Source of the DNA: Corylus avellana
Taxonomy: Eukaryota > Streptophyta > Magnoliopsida > Fagales > Betulaceae
Length of the DNA stretch: 64,000 bases
NCBI RefSeq assembly: GCF_901000735.1
Contig: NC_081542.1
Coordinates: forward strand, 13,601,180-13,665,179
Direction: 5' to 3'
The position numbers and the translations under genes were made by a program. A model generated the notes under the pieces. That model was not told the DNA's origin. It saw nothing but the letters and a program-made list of their open reading frames with translations, and searched no databases. Of the stretch, positions 41,388 through 54,239 are shown one piece after another (within the stretch, counting starts at the first letter, position 1; every line of letters starts with the position of its first letter).

Positions 41388-43182
41388 TAGTCAGCAATGG
41401 TGACTAGAGATTGTAATTGTCGACAGCAGTGGGTGAAGATACACCTTAACAACAATAGGCCGCAAGCTATATGCCAAATATTAAGGCAAACTTGGGTCGA
41501 AAATGTGATCAACTATGGCCCTTAAATAGACTTGGGCCATCAAATAAGACCAACAAAGATCAAATGATTGAGCAAACAAATGGCCAAAATATGGACTATA
41601 TGGGCGAAATATAAACCACTTGGCCTTTTTTTTCTTTATTATTATTATTTATATATAAAAAATAAAATGAATACTCTAACAATAAGCAGCCGAAGGTTCT
41701 ATGTTGAAAGGAGTCCATCAACCATTAGTCATTTATGAATTATGTATGAATTATGCTAAAATCACCAATATATGTATAATTATATTTTAACGTTTCAAGT
41801 CTAAGATTGTCAGAGGTAGACTAATAAAAATGGTGCTCCAGGCTGAGATTTGATACTCCAACGGTCCAACCTATTGTTAAGTTGATTTATTTATTTTTGT
41901 ATTATTTAATTTGTAGAGCAACGTCTATAAACTTTTGAGAAAGGACCGAGCGTAAACGAAAGTACCTGCAACGACTAGTGAAGCTGTGAAAGAGGAAGTA
42001 CAAAAGAATAGGAAAAGACACAAAAAGCCAGAGGCCGGCAAGTATCAGATTTTGAAATTTGAATAGAAAGGAGGTTTCGGAGGGAGAGATACGTAGAATA
42101 ATATATATTATATATATATTATATATTCCATTCCATTGCTTTCCGAGACCAATCTAAGTGGCAATCGAATCCACGAAGATTCAATCTGGTCCGCTCCGGT
42201 CCTTCCCGGTTTCCTACGCAGGGGCCGCTGATTAGCTTTCTAGCTAGCTCGCTTCGAGTTTTGCCAAAAACCGAAATTACCAAAATGCCCGCCCTTTGTT
42301 GAATAGGAAAATATTATTGGTACTATTTCTCTTTTCTTCTCGGCCTTCGGTTGTGTTGATTGACCTCAACGACATAAATATTCCTAAAAGTTGTCAAAAA
42401 GCCCCCAACAATTTGGGTCGCTTTGAGGTGGTGGACCTTAATTATAAGTGCATATGTCACATATTTACCTTTTTCTTTTTTGTGAACATAATTAATGAGG
42501 CAAAAGTGTTTTAAGTTTGGTAGAAAGAGAAAGAATACATGAAACATGTGAAGAAGTTACCTTAATTCTTTAGGATTGGAATTTTCTACCCATATAAGAA
42601 TTATTTGTCTGAATAGGTGGTTGAACAATTCCAATGCATGCGAGTCTTAATCATATAAATTTTGAACATATACCAGTTTAATAGTTTGGGTTAAAAGAAA
42701 TTATTCCGACCCAATTTTGTTGAAAACTTTCTTCTAAATTATTGGACCAAAAATAAAATTTACGGGTAATTTAAATAATTCAAGTTAAAAAGAAGTCAAG
42801 TGTTTGACATGCATGTATAGCATTTCTCGTCCATTTTAATCCTAAAGGCTAGTGGAGGGTGTGGCTTTTAACCAAATGGTAATTGAAGGGGTTAAGTATC
42901 ACTTTTCATAAAGCTTGATATCTTAAGTGCCAATGAAGTATAAGTTATCGAGGAATAAGTGTATTTTTTTTCTTTCTAAAAAGTAAAAGTGAAATCCAAA
43001 CTAGGCTCTAAACCATAAATAAATTAATTAATTAAAAAAAAAGAATTATAGAAAAGACCACCAACTAGCTCCATTGTTCCGGATAATGACAAATAGGAAA
43101 ATGTTTAATTTGGAGTATTATCATTTTTATTCTAAGTCAAATTTTTATCATATCGACTTATACGAAATTTTATAATAAAATT
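41388..43182. other. Intergenic DNA (copy B)
   Basis: Counterpart of 30446-32222. Around 42590-42770 the sequence differs more from copy A, with small replaced segments. No gene was recognised. Confidence 0.5.
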
Positions 43183-43600
43183 CGGGAGAAACTTTACAAA
43201 TTCTTTCTAAACTTCTACTCGTTTTGATACTGCCTTCAAAGTTTAAAAACTCTTAATTAAGGGTATTGAATTTTTAATTTCTTTCAATTATCCAATTCCA
43301 TTAGGATTTTCCATCAAAATACCCCTTTTTTATTAAAAAAAAATTAAATAAAATTGTAAATATTAAGCATTTATTTTATTTTATATATATATATATATAT
43401 ATAAAAACTATCTTTACAATTTTTTTTTATTAAAACACTTGAAATATTTTGACAAGATTTAATGAAAAATTTGACTGAAATAAGATAATTGAAAAAAAAA
43501 TAAAAAAAAATAGAAAGTTCGATACCATAGTTTTTAAACTTCAAAAGAATACTTTCAAAATGCATAAAAATTCACTAAAATTTTGTAAAAATTTCCCTAA
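43183..43600. mobile_element. Foldback/MITE element (copy B)
   Basis: Counterpart of 32223-32620, with a longer central (TA)n. Confidence 0.6.
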
Positions 43601-44938
43601 AATTTGTAATGCCCGTAACAATAAAAAAATTAGAGAAGTAGGGAATTGGGTTTAAGGTTTAGAAAAAATAAATAAATAAAAAATAAGAGCATAATCCCAT
43701 TTACCCCTAATCACGCTCGTGACATAAAAAGCACCCATCATCATTGGAAATATCAAAGTTGTCCTCATTTGGCTGGACCAATCACACTCATCGCTCCCCA
43801 ACGGTCATCCACAAATTCGAATCTATCTTTTTTCCAAAGAAGAATGTCCTGGATTTTCTTGGAAAGTGACACTGTCAAGCCCATCTCACGAAAGCCCATC
43901 TCTCTTCTACCAAATGCTATAATTACTTCAAACTAACTTCGATTTGATTGACATCTTCTTTACAAAGAAGACAGAAAGAAAAAAGAAAAAAAGTGTAATT
44001 AGGATGCTCTCTATTTTATAGCGAAAATGGAGAGATTGTGAACGACTTAAGATTTTGTTTTATTGTATTTAATGGTGTAAATAATGTGACAAATATAATT
44101 ATATGTAAAATCATATTTGACTTAGGTTCTGTAAAAAAATAAAAAACTATAATATATTGGTCAAGATTTTCATTTATTAGCTCAAACTATAATATACCGG
44201 TGTCCCATTGGAGGTGGCCGGACCATCTCTTATTTTTTTTATTATTATTATTATTTTTTAATATGAAATAATATTTTATTAGTATTTTTGGTTAGTGGGA
44301 TATCTGTCTGATTTGTGGCTCTAGGGTTTCTTTTATGAACTGAATATTCTCTAGTCTAAAATGAACTCGAGAGGATCATATTCCAATTATAACTGGGTCT
44401 TGTTTTATCATCATCATTAATAAACTCCAAATCGTAATAACTACTAATATTCGTTTTTTGGTTAGGGAGACCAGTTTCTAGAAAAAAAAATAATGGTTTT
44501 TGAAATAATTATACTTAGTCCATCAATTAGGTTTAGTTGTATGGCTTAAAAGGGAAGAGAAGGTGGAGACTCTAATAAACACTTTTTTTTTTTTTTTCTT
44601 TTTTTTCTTACTTGTAGGTTAATTAAGGTCAGTAATCCTGCCAGTGGCAGACACGTAATTGTGAGCTGAAACGAAGGTCAAAATGGACCAATGGTTTAAG
44701 ATAAAGTAAACCCCTCCAAAGAAAAAATTTGAAACGAGTGGCCGTTTGAAGTTGAAAGAGGTTCAAAAGTTGTTGTTAACTTCAAAAACTCAACTTGAAT
44801 GCAACCCAACAAAACCCATTAAAACCAAAACAAATACAGCCTCAGAATTGAAAGCCTTCGCTCTTGGAATAATAAACACATACACTTGCAGATAAAGAAA
44901 CTCACACACTCTCAGAGAGAGAGAGAGAGAGAGAGGAG
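43601..44938 (+). promoter_or_regulatory. Upstream region and 5' leader of RopGAP (copy B)
   Basis: Counterpart of 32621-33928. It ends in a (GA)n tract directly before the start codon at 44939. Core promoter elements are not assigned. Confidence 0.4.
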
Positions 44939-47425
44939 ATGACGGGGCTCGTGATGGTGACGAAGGGAGGTGGGTGTGGTGGGAAGGGGGGGAAGGGAGG
45001 GAAGAGCTCGGAGGAAGAGCAAAACCAGCTCTCGCTGGTGGCGGTTCTCGTCGCGGCGCTGAGGAAATCCATGGTGGCTTGCCGGGTCGATAGGGGAGAC
45101 GATGTGATGTCCACCGTTCATCACATGGAAATCGGGTGGCCCACCAACGTCCAGCACATCACACACGTGACCTTCGACCGCTTCAATGGCTTTCTGGGTC
45201 TGCCTGTGGAATTCGAGGTCGAGATCCCGGGTCGAGTTCCCAGTGCTAGGTATCAATTGCTCTTGCTTTTCTTCTTCATCAACTTCTCGGTCTTCGTTTT
45301 GTCAGATTTTATCTGGGTTTTGCTTGGAATGCTTGAAATTTTCTTTTTTCTTTGGGGAGCTTAGATCTGATAGAGTAGGAAGCAAGTTGTTTTACTTACT
45401 AAATTCTGGATCTAGAGAGATTTGCTCAGGACCTGAGCTTTTAGCTGCGGTATAGTTGAAAGGTTTTAACGTCTTCAAGCGGAATAAATCCCAGAGCGTT
45501 AATTTAGAGTTTTTGAAGGTTGGAAGGAGGACAAGGTGGTGATTAGAAGCCCCAAACGCCCATTTATTGTAGAGTATGTGGAGGAGAAATGACAAAATGT
45601 TTAGAGGCTATGCTTTATGTTGTATACAAGTTCTATTTCATTGAAATTTGAAAATATTATCTGAAGCCAACTAAGCCAAAAATAGTTCTACTAAGCTGAG
45701 GGTTTGTTTATTTGATCTCTCCAGGTCCCTAAATCATATAGTATTCAATTTTTCTTTTTTCTTTTTTTTGAAAAAAAAAAAAAATCTTTCCTCCATTTTT
45801 TCTGAGTTGGGAAATGTTAGCATAAAAAAATTTTGGAAAATGGAATTTGTTTTCATTACTGTTCCACTATTGAGAATCTTCTACTTTCAACTCAAATTAA
45901 TTGTCAGTTTGCTTTCTCCTACCTTACCTCGCTTAAAAAATTCATCTTCTGTTGATTAGTTTCTGCATTTTGTGGATTGTTCTAACTTTTATTTCTAAGA
46001 TTTTGTAGTGCAAGCGTGTTTGGAGTCTCAGCAGAATCAATGCAATGCTCATATGATTCAGCGGGAAATAGTGTACCCACTATACTCCTGCTAATGCAGG
46101 AGCGCTTATACTCTCAAGGAGGTCTAAAGGTACTACTTGTCTGAATACTGATATTTGTTTACTTGGATCATAGTTAATTGTTTATCCTAATTGTGATAAT
46201 AAGTGAGTTCTCTTCTCTTACTGGGTTCTTTAAAATATTTCTTTTTAGGCAGAAGGAATTTTCAGGATAAACCCAGAGAATAGCCAAGAGGAGCGTGTAA
46301 GGGATCAGCTGAATAGGGGCATTGTGCCTGACAATATTGATGTCCATTGCTTAGCGGGGCTTATTAAAGCCTGGTTCCGAGAGCTTCCTTCAGGAGTCCT
46401 TGACGGACTTTCTCCTGAACAAGTTCTCCAATGCAACACTGAAGAAGAATCTGTCGAGCTTGTGAAGCAGCTAAAGCCAACTGAAACTGCATTGCTCAAT
46501 TGGGCTGTTGATCTTATGGCTGATGTTGTTGAAGAAGAGGAATCTAACAAAATGAATGCCAGAAACATTGCCATGGTTTTTGCTCCAAATATGACTCAGG
46601 TACATAAACTGTTATCTAGTTAGCCTTCTTGCTTGTAAGCAAGAAAATCATTAGTAATGGAAATCTGTTATGCTTTCGAAGGAAAGAAATACATACACCT
46701 TCAAGCTGATAACCTCTAATTTGTTATAGTTGCTATTTTTTTTTCAATTTCATGCAGTAATTTACTTTTTGTTTATTTATTTTTTATTTTTTGGATAGAT
46801 GTCTGATCCATTGACGGCTCTAATGCATGCTGTTCAAGTAATGAACTTGCTCAAGACCCTGATTATGAAAACACTAAGAGATCGTGAAGAATCTGTCACC
46901 GGAGGATATTCACCTATGTCATCCCGTTCATCTAATCAGGAAATTGATGAGGATTTTGACAGTCAGCAAGAGATGGATATGAGCGGTGAATTGAGAGAAC
47001 CGACGTCAGATAATGATGATAACTCCGCCCCTCATAACCTCAGCAGTGAAGATGAAGATGAGGTGAAGTCACTGGGTGAGATAGAAGAAAGCTTCCTAAG
47101 GCAATTGGATGAGAACAATAACACTACAAATAGTCTCTCTGAAGAACCAGAAAATGATTTGCAGTTAGAGCATGCAAGTCCCTCAAGTTGCATGGGCTCC
47201 AATGTGGAATCTGGTATCAGTGGCGTGTCATTCACGGAAAGCAAAAATGGGAAATCCAGCTCGAGTTCAAGTGACGTGGAAGAAGACATGGGGACCAGTC
47301 TGATTGATGTGGGATCAAAGGTTGATGAAGAGAGCCCATCAACAGGATGTGCAAGCACCAATGATTTAGAGATGATGGATAAATTGGAGTCCATTTCGCC
47401 GATGCCGTTGTTGACGTCTACATAA
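44939..47425 (+). CDS. Rop GTPase-activating protein with CRIB and RhoGAP domains, four exons
   Basis: Switches off Rop (plant Rho) GTPases at the plasma membrane by speeding GTP hydrolysis, which shapes polar growth, wall patterning and stress signalling. Exons 44939-45249, 46009-46129, 46249-46599 and 46799-47425 join in frame to 469 residues. A Gly/Lys-rich N-terminus is followed by the CRIB motif at residues about 65-82 (IGWPTNVQHITHVTFDRF). The RhoGAP domain spans about 105-275, with the arginine finger in GLKAEGIFRIN (Arg150) and the NMTQMSDPL segment at its end. The tail (about 290-469) is acidic and Ser-rich (SSEDEDEVKS, SSSSSDVEED). CRIB plus RhoGAP is the plant RopGAP architecture. 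The exact paralogue is not assignable by eye. Confidence 0.95.
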
Positions 47426-47925
47426 TCTGCCTGACACGTTTCATTTTCGCAGCATCGGTAATATACTTTGTTTGCTCTTGATTTGCTCTCCACAATCACT
47501 ATTGCTCGTGTAAATTAATACAGCAATGGGTGAGGAGGGGCTTTTGTTAGACTTGGGTAGGGAGGGAGTGTTGCTTGTGGATTGTGAAAAGAGTCACAGG
47601 TTCAGCTTTGGGCTGAACTTGTGCTTGGTTGTATCTTTTAGTAGTGATCGATTTCTAACCCTGGCTTTTGTCAGATTTGAAAGAATTGTTGTTAGAAAGT
47701 CCAGTCCTGTTTCCATGTTTAGCATTTTCAGAAGTCTGTATTGAGTTCTTAGGGAGCTTGATTTTCTTGTGTGAAACTCTGCTTATTATGTATGATTCAG
47801 ATTCAAAGGACCTAATCCTTTTTAGCATTGTAGTTGGAATAATGGTATCCATTATGGCATGATGACATTCATGGCTATCGTTGTAAACAGCTTAGTAAGA
47901 TGGGTTCCATGTTTAAATCTTTAGT

Positions 47926-48027
47926 CTTGTGTCACTCTAAAAATAATGTGGTTTTTAAAATTATAATTGGACTTTTAAAATCTCTTTTAACATTTTAAAA
48001 GTCACATCATTCATAGAGTGACACAAG
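47926..48027. mobile_element. MITE-like hairpin, 102 bp (A'; also 50959-51060)
   Basis: Inverted ends CTTGTGTCACTCTA and TAGAGTGACACAAG, with pairing extending inward through an AATGTGGTTTTTAAAATT-type block. The B' copy at 50959-51060 has the same length. Confidence 0.7.
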
Positions 48028-48143
48028 AGTGACTTCTACAATTACTCGGTTAAGGTTAGCCTGGTAATTGTGTCGGGTTTGTGGGATGTGTGAAAATTTG
48101 ACATTTCTAAATGTCACGTGCCAGATTTAGGCAGTGTCAATCA

Positions 48144-48390
48144 GATTGAGATCCTTTAGAATTCTCTCTCATATTCATAAATCTCAGCCGTCTATCTCAT
48201 CTAAGCGTCTAAAATAAGCTATGTTTCAGAATTTAATGAGAAAACTACCTTATTAAATTTCTATCACTTAGTAGCTTCCTCATTAAATTTTAAAGTATGG
48301 CTTATTTTAGATACTTACATGAGATTGACAGCTGAAATTTATGAATTTGAGAATCTCAAATTTAAAATGAATTTTAAGGAATCTCAATCC
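48144..48390. mobile_element. Foldback MITE (A'; also 51177-51423)
   Basis: The left arm GATTGAGATCCTTTAGAATT pairs with the right arm ending GGAATCTCAATCC. Pairing continues through CATAAATCTCAGC and TCTAAAATAAGC, so most of the 247 bp folds back. It is present in both copies. Confidence 0.7.
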
Positions 48391-49089
48391 GTGTCGAGAT
48401 ATGAATATCTATATAAGTTAGTTTTAATCTGACTCATTTTAATCCGCCAATTTCGTGTTGAATTCACACGCCAGATAAATTAAACCACTTTTAGCTGTTT
48501 AAGTGGAAGAATTCTCTCTCTCTCCCCCCAATTATTGTTGTTTCGTGTCACCAATATAAATCTCCCCTAAAGAATCGGTTACTTTAGATGTTCACAACAA
48601 TATTAATCTGCGAAAAAGAAACAATTAATTAATTTTACCAAGAATTTATCTTTTTTCTATACGTATTTAACAAGTAGTCTCTGATAAGAAGTTTAATGGA
48701 ACTTGATCCAATCATAAACCACAACTTGCTAATTGCATGTCTTTCAAATCACCTTTTACACATGCTGTAACAGTGCAAACCTAACATTCTTTCTTTCAAA
48801 TTCTTTATATCTAAGAGCTTATATATGGTCACTGTACAAATTGTACCAAACCCAATTGCCATTTCTTTGGATTGAGCTCCCTCCCTTGAAATTAAATTGT
48901 TCAAATTTTTATTTGGACAACTTAAGAGTTGTGGGGTTCACTTGTTCCGACTAACTGGGTAGGACTCTCAAGCTACCCGTTTACTTGTGTCATGTGAGCC
49001 ATGTCCTTTTTTTTTAAAAAAAAAAAAAAATTCACATAGCTTAATTCTAAGGAATCCTTTTATCTTCTCATTATGTTCTTTTTTTCACT

Positions 49090-49325
49090 AAGAGCCTGAT
49101 TGAGATTACGTTTGAGCAATATAATTTTTAAGTCAAAAGTTTTTAAGCAAAAGTTTCATTTTTAAGTTTTTGCTAAAAATGCATTTTGATCATTTTTAAG
49201 CTTTTTGGACCATTAAAAGCGTTTTTTAATTTTTTTATCAAACAAATACTTTTTTCTTCAAACGAACTTTTTGAGTGATAAAAGTAATTTTAGGCCCCTC
49301 AAACACAATCCCAAACGGGCCCTTA
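49090..49325. mobile_element. Dispersed hairpin repeat, same family as peroxidase intron 2 (A'; also 52152-52386)
   Basis: Left end CCTGATTGAGATTACGTTTG and right end CAAACACAATCCCAAACGGG are inverted. The interior carries TTCATTTTTAAGTTTTT and TTTTTGGACCATTAAAA. Confidence 0.65.
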
Positions 49326-49751
49326 AAAAAAAAAAAAAAAACATTTTTAGCACCAAATAAATGTGTGTTGATCTCCTAATAGAAAGCTGGTGAATGGCTG
49401 ATATCAATTGAAGCAGAACCAGGTGTCTCCTTGCTAATTTGGACTCCTTCACAAGGAAGTTTGCTCTAATCCACAGAGCTGGGTATATAACATACAAATC
49501 ACCATCATCATGCTATGAATAACACATTACAAATAATATTGGCTGGCAATTGTAAACATACGTTTTTATTAACACATGTTTATGTTCAATTCTCATGGAC
49601 TAATCTAGATCGATGAACAAACCACCACCATCCCCTTCCCCGTTTCTCTCTCAAAACCCAAAAATAAATATAGGAAAAAAAAAGAAAGAAAAAGAATAAT
49701 ATGAAATAAATATATAGAAAAAATGTTAAAAAAAAAAAAACAAAAGTCAGG

Positions 49752-49913
49752 CTATGATGCCAAGCATGCCTCCCAAAACAGCCTGTTCTTCTCCGCCTCA
49801 TCCATGAACTCGTCACTTGAATCAACAGAAACACTTGATTTCCGACGGCTTTTAGCTAGCTTCCAATGATGCCCATCATCATCATCATCATCATCAACAT
49901 CACCGTCATCATC

Positions 49914-49945
<32 letters not shown>

Positions 49946-50171
49946 CATTGACAGAAGCTTGAAGAAGATCAAGATGATGACAATCGTCGAGGTCATCATC
50001 AACTCTAAGAGAATCAAAGGAATCATAGCTGCATGACTCTGCATCATCATCTGCCATTACCATAGCAGCAATGTCACCCTGATCATCACCCATGATGGGA
50101 TGATGATGAATATCACAATCCTCTTCAGAATCCCCCATAGCTTCAAAGAGCAAGAAAGAAGACACGTCCAT
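49752..50171 (-). CDS. Asp-rich plant protein of unknown function (A', 139 aa)
   Basis: Single-exon ORF beginning MDVSSFLLFEAMGDSEED; an upstream in-frame Met would add 24 hydrophobic residues and is judged to be leader sequence. The mid-region is a run of Asp interrupted by Gly and one Val (about residues 74-101), encoded by a (CAT)n/(GAT)n trinucleotide tract. A basic patch KLAKSRRKSSVSVDSSDE follows, and the protein ends MDEAEKNRLFWEACLAS. I believe similar small acidic proteins ending in EKNRLFWEACLA occur in other dicots, but I cannot assign a function. Nuclear localisation through the basic patch is only a guess. The same gene is at 52826-53263 with a longer Asp tract. Confidence 0.8.
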
Positions 50172-50449
50172 GATCTTGTAATTAAGTTTCTCAAAGAAGA
50201 AAAGAAAAAGCTCAAAGCATACACTTTTTATATATGAACACAAAAACGTTGGCTATCTTGTTTTTGACACTAGTTTTATATAGTGGTGGTGGGCTAGCTA
50301 GCTTCCCAAGTGGACCTCCTCAAATCCAACTTTAATTACTAATTATAAAAAGAAAGAAATAGAAAAACAATTATTAATTAAAACAAGTAAACTTAATTAA
50401 GTGGTGGAAGCATATGTGGGTGGTTCTAGAAGGAAACAACTCAGGAATG
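50172..50449 (-). promoter_or_regulatory. Upstream region of the Asp-rich gene (A')
   Basis: AT-rich. TATATA-type sequences lie at 50228-50235 and 50276-50284, in suitable positions for a core promoter. It stops at the gap. Confidence 0.4.
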
Positions 50450-50549
50450 NNNNNNNNNNNNNNNNNNNNNNNNNNNNNNNNNNNNNNNNNNNNNNNNNNN
50501 NNNNNNNNNNNNNNNNNNNNNNNNNNNNNNNNNNNNNNNNNNNNNNNNN
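50450..50549. other. Assembly gap, 100 N, between copies of the second duplication
   Basis: Exactly 100 N. The flanks match 53541 (left) and 47517 (right). Confidence 0.99.
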
Positions 50550-52987
50550 AATACAGCAATGGGTGAGGAGGGGCTTTTGTTAGACTTGGGTAGGGAGGGA
50601 GTGTTGCTTGTGGATTGTGAAAAGAGTCACAGGTTCAGCTTTGGGCTGAACTTGTGCTTGTTTGTATCTTTTAGTAGTGATCGATTTCTAACCCTGGCTT
50701 TTGTCAGATTTGAAAGAATTGTTGTTAGAAAGTCCAGTCCTGTTTCCATGTTTAGCATTTTCAGAAGTCTGTATTGAGTTCTTAGGGAGCTTGATTTTCT
50801 TGTGTGAAACTCTGCTTATTATGTATGATTCAGATTCAAAGGACCTAATCCTTTTTAGCATTGTAGTTGGAATAATGGTATCCATTATGGCATGATGACA
50901 TTCATGGCTATCGTTGTAAACAGCTTAGTAAGATGGGTTCCATGTTTAAATCTTTAGTCTTGTGTCACTCTAAAAATGATGTAGCTTTTAAAATTATAAT
51001 TGAACTTTTAAAATCTCTTTTAGGATTTTAAAAGTCACCTCATTCATAGAGTGACACAAGAGTGACTTCTACAATTACTCGGTTAAGCTTAGCCTGGTAA
51101 TTGTGTCGGGTTTGTGGGATGTGTGAAAATTTGACATCTCTAAATGTCACGTGCCAGATTTAGGCAGTGTCAATCAGATTGAGATCTTTTAAAATTCTCT
51201 CTCATATTCATAAATCTCAGCCGTCTATCTCATCTAAGCGTCTAAAATAAGCTATGTTTCAGAATTTAATGAGAAAACTACCTTATTAAATTTCTATCAC
51301 TTAGTAGCTTCCCCATTAAATTTTAAAGTATGGCTTATTTTAGATACTTACATGAGATTGACATCTGAAATTTAAGAATTTGAGAATCTCAAATTTAAAA
51401 TGAATTTTAAGGAATCTCAATCCGTGTCGAGATATGAATATCTATATAAGTTAGTTTTAATCTAACTCATTTTAATCCGCCAATTTCGTGTTGAATTCAC
51501 ACGCCAGATAAATTAAACCACTTTTAGCTGTTTAAGTGGAAGAATTCTCTTTCTCTCTCCCACCAATTATTGTTGTTTCGCGTCACCAATATAAATCTCC
51601 CCTAAAGAATCGGTTACTTTAGATGTTCACAACAATATTAATCTGCAAAAAAGAAACAATTAATTAATTTTACCAAGAATTTATCTCTTTTCTATACGTT
51701 TTTAACAAATAGTCCCTGATAAGAAGTTTAATGGAACTTGATCCAATCATAAACCACAACTTGCTAATTGCATGTCTTTCAAATCACCTTTTACACATGC
51801 TGTAACAGTGCAAACCTAACATTCTTTCTCTCAAATTCTTTATATCTAAGAGCTTTTATATGATCACTGTACAAATTGTAACAAACCCAATTGCCATTTC
51901 TTTGGATTGAGCTCCCTCCCTTGAAATTAAATTGTTCAATTTTTTGTTTGGACAACTTAAGAGTTGAGGGGTTCACTTGTTCCGACTAACTGGGTAGGAC
52001 TCTTAAGCTACCCGACACCCTAGGGCCTAGGCTACTCGTGTCGTGAGCCATGTCCTTTTTTTTTTTTTAAAAAAAAAAAAAAAATAAAATAAAATAAAAT
52101 AGCTTAATTCTAGGGAATCCGTTTATCTTCTCATTATGCTCGTTTTTCACTAAGAGTCTATTTGGAATTACGTTTGAGCAATATAATTTTTAAGTCAAAA
52201 AGAGTTTTTAAGCAAAAGTTATATTTTTAAGTTTTTGTCAAAAATGCGTTTTGGCCATTTTTAAGCTTTTTGGACCATTAAAAACGCTTTTAATTTTTTT
52301 ACCAAACGAGTATTTTTTTCTTCAAATGGACTTTTTGAGTGTTAAAAGTAATTTTAGGCCCTCAAACACAATTCCAAACAGGCCATAAAAAAAAAAAAAT
52401 TAAAATTAAAAAAAAAAAACATTTTTAGCACCAAATAAATGTGTGTTGATCTCCTAATAGAAAGCTGGTGAATGGCTGATATCAATTGAAGCAGAACCAG
52501 GTGTCTCCTTGCTAATTTGGACTCCTTCACAAGGAAGTTTGCTCTAATCCACAGAGCTGGGTATATAACATACAAATCACCATCATCATGCTATGCATAA
52601 CACATTACAAATAATATTGGCTGGCAATTGTAAACATACGTTTTTATTAACACATGTTTATGTTCAATTCTCATGGACTAATCTAGATCGATGAACAAAC
52701 CACCACCATCCCCTTCCCCGTTTCTCTCTCAAAACCCAAAAATAAATATAGGGAAAAAAAAGAAAAAGAATAATATGAAATAAACATATAGAAAAAATTG
52801 TTAAAAAAAAAAAACAAAAGTCAGGCTATGATGCCAAGCATGCCTCCCAAAACAGCCTGTTCTTCTCCGCCTCATCCATGAACTCGTCACTTGAATCAAC
52901 AGAAACACTTGATTTCCGACGGCTTTTAGCTAGCTTCCAATGATGCCCATCATCATCATCATCATCATCATCAACATCACCGTCATC

Positions 52988-53040
<53 letters not shown>

Positions 53041-53541
53041 TGACAGAAGCTTGAAGAAGATCAAGATGATGACAATCGTCGAGGTCATCATCAACTCTAA
53101 GAGAATCAAAGGAATCATAGCTGCATGACTCTGCATCATCATCTGCCATTACCATAGCAGCAATGTCACCCTGATCATCACCCATGATGGGATGATGATG
53201 AATATCACAATCCTCTTCAGAATCCCCCATAGCTTCAAAGAGCAAGAAAGAAGACACGTCCATGATCTTGTAATTAAGTTTCTCAAAGAAGAAAAGAAAA
53301 AGCTCAAAGCATACACTTTTTATATATGAACACAAAAACGTTGGCTATCTTGTTTTTGACACTAGTTTTATATAGTGGTGGTGGGCTAGCTAGCTTCCCA
53401 AGTGGACCTCCTCAAATCCAACTTTAATTACTAATTATAAAAAGAAAGAAATAGAAAAACAATTATTAATTAAAACAAGTAAACTTAATTAAGTGGTGGA
53501 AGCATATGTGGGTGGTTCTAGAAGAAAACAACTCAGGAATG
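50550..53541. repeat. Second duplicated segment, copy B'
   Basis: Counterpart of 47517-50449, with SNPs, a longer Asp tract, and an expanded A/T run plus about 30 bp of extra sequence near 52005-52100. Confidence 0.95.
52826..53263 (-). CDS. Asp-rich plant protein of unknown function (B', 145 aa)
   Basis: Same protein as 49752-50171 apart from six more residues in the Asp-rich run (the GAT trinucleotide tract is longer). The rest of the sequence is the same by eye, including MDVSSFLLFEAMGDSEED and the EKNRLFWEACLAS end. This is the copy with an intact upstream region (53264-53541 and beyond). Confidence 0.8.
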
Positions 53542-54239
53542 CCAAAAATGGGTCGACCCGAGTTTCTAGACAGGAAACAATGACTTACATGGATGGACAA
53601 CCTAAATCCTCTAGAAGGAAAAGCCAACATTTGTACACGTGTCGATCACCCTTTTGCGGGTTCAAAGTGGGTGTCTCTGTTTCCACTTCACAAACTTTGT
53701 TGCTGCACTAGCTTGATGATGGAATTGGAAGGGAAGGGAAGGGAAGGGAAGTTTTGAGTAGAGAGAAAAAAACAAACACTTTTTTTTTTTTTTCTTTTTT
53801 TTCTGTTTGCAATTCTGCTATTTCTGTTAATGCAGGAATATTGTTCATTTTAATAGATCATTTCTATTGCGCTGTTTTTATTGGATAAAAAATGAGTGGA
53901 TTTTATAGCTCTCTCTGTTCTACAACTTTCTAGATTACCATTTTTTTTTTTTTTTTGTAATTATTCTTTCATTTTTTAAATGTAAAATTGGGGATGAGGA
54001 TACTCTGCTGTTGTTATATAAAAATTTGGACAGTTTAAGAGGTTGTGAGGGTCCATTGGCCTTTCAATTAGGGGCGGAATTAGAGTTTTAGGAGAGGAGG
54101 AGACAAAACTATGGATACAAATTAATTTTGGGGGGTTGGTTTCATAAAAATACCGTAAATGGTTCTGCCCTTGCTCGCAACCTCTTTTAGTATGTTTGAA
54201 TTTTACAAAAATTTGGATAGCCTTGAAACAAGAAATTCC
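53542..54239. other. Intergenic DNA
   Basis: Holds a (GGGAA)n patch near 53730-53750 and T runs. The 72-codon plus frame at 53493-53711 has no recognised domain and is not called. Confidence 0.5.

Larger units (their letters stand above)
47426..49751. other. RopGAP 3' region and intergenic DNA (A')
   Basis: The RopGAP 3' UTR probably spans the first few hundred bases; the small frames near 47526-47862 are non-coding. Two MITE-like hairpins and one dispersed hairpin repeat follow (listed separately). No further gene. Confidence 0.6.
47517..50449. repeat. Second duplicated segment, copy A' (ends at N gap)
   Basis: Collinear with 50550-53541: RopGAP 3' region, MITEs and the Asp-rich gene. It ends exactly at the gap, at the point matching 53541. 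Confidence 0.95.

Noticed and set aside
49856..50050. Poly-Met and poly-Ile ORFs in the CAT/GAT tract (also 52930-53142)
   Set aside because: Frame-shifted readings of the Asp-coding trinucleotide repeat.
52940..53060. CRISPR-like regular repeat
   Set aside because: A simple trinucleotide microsatellite with no spacers, in a plant coding sequence.
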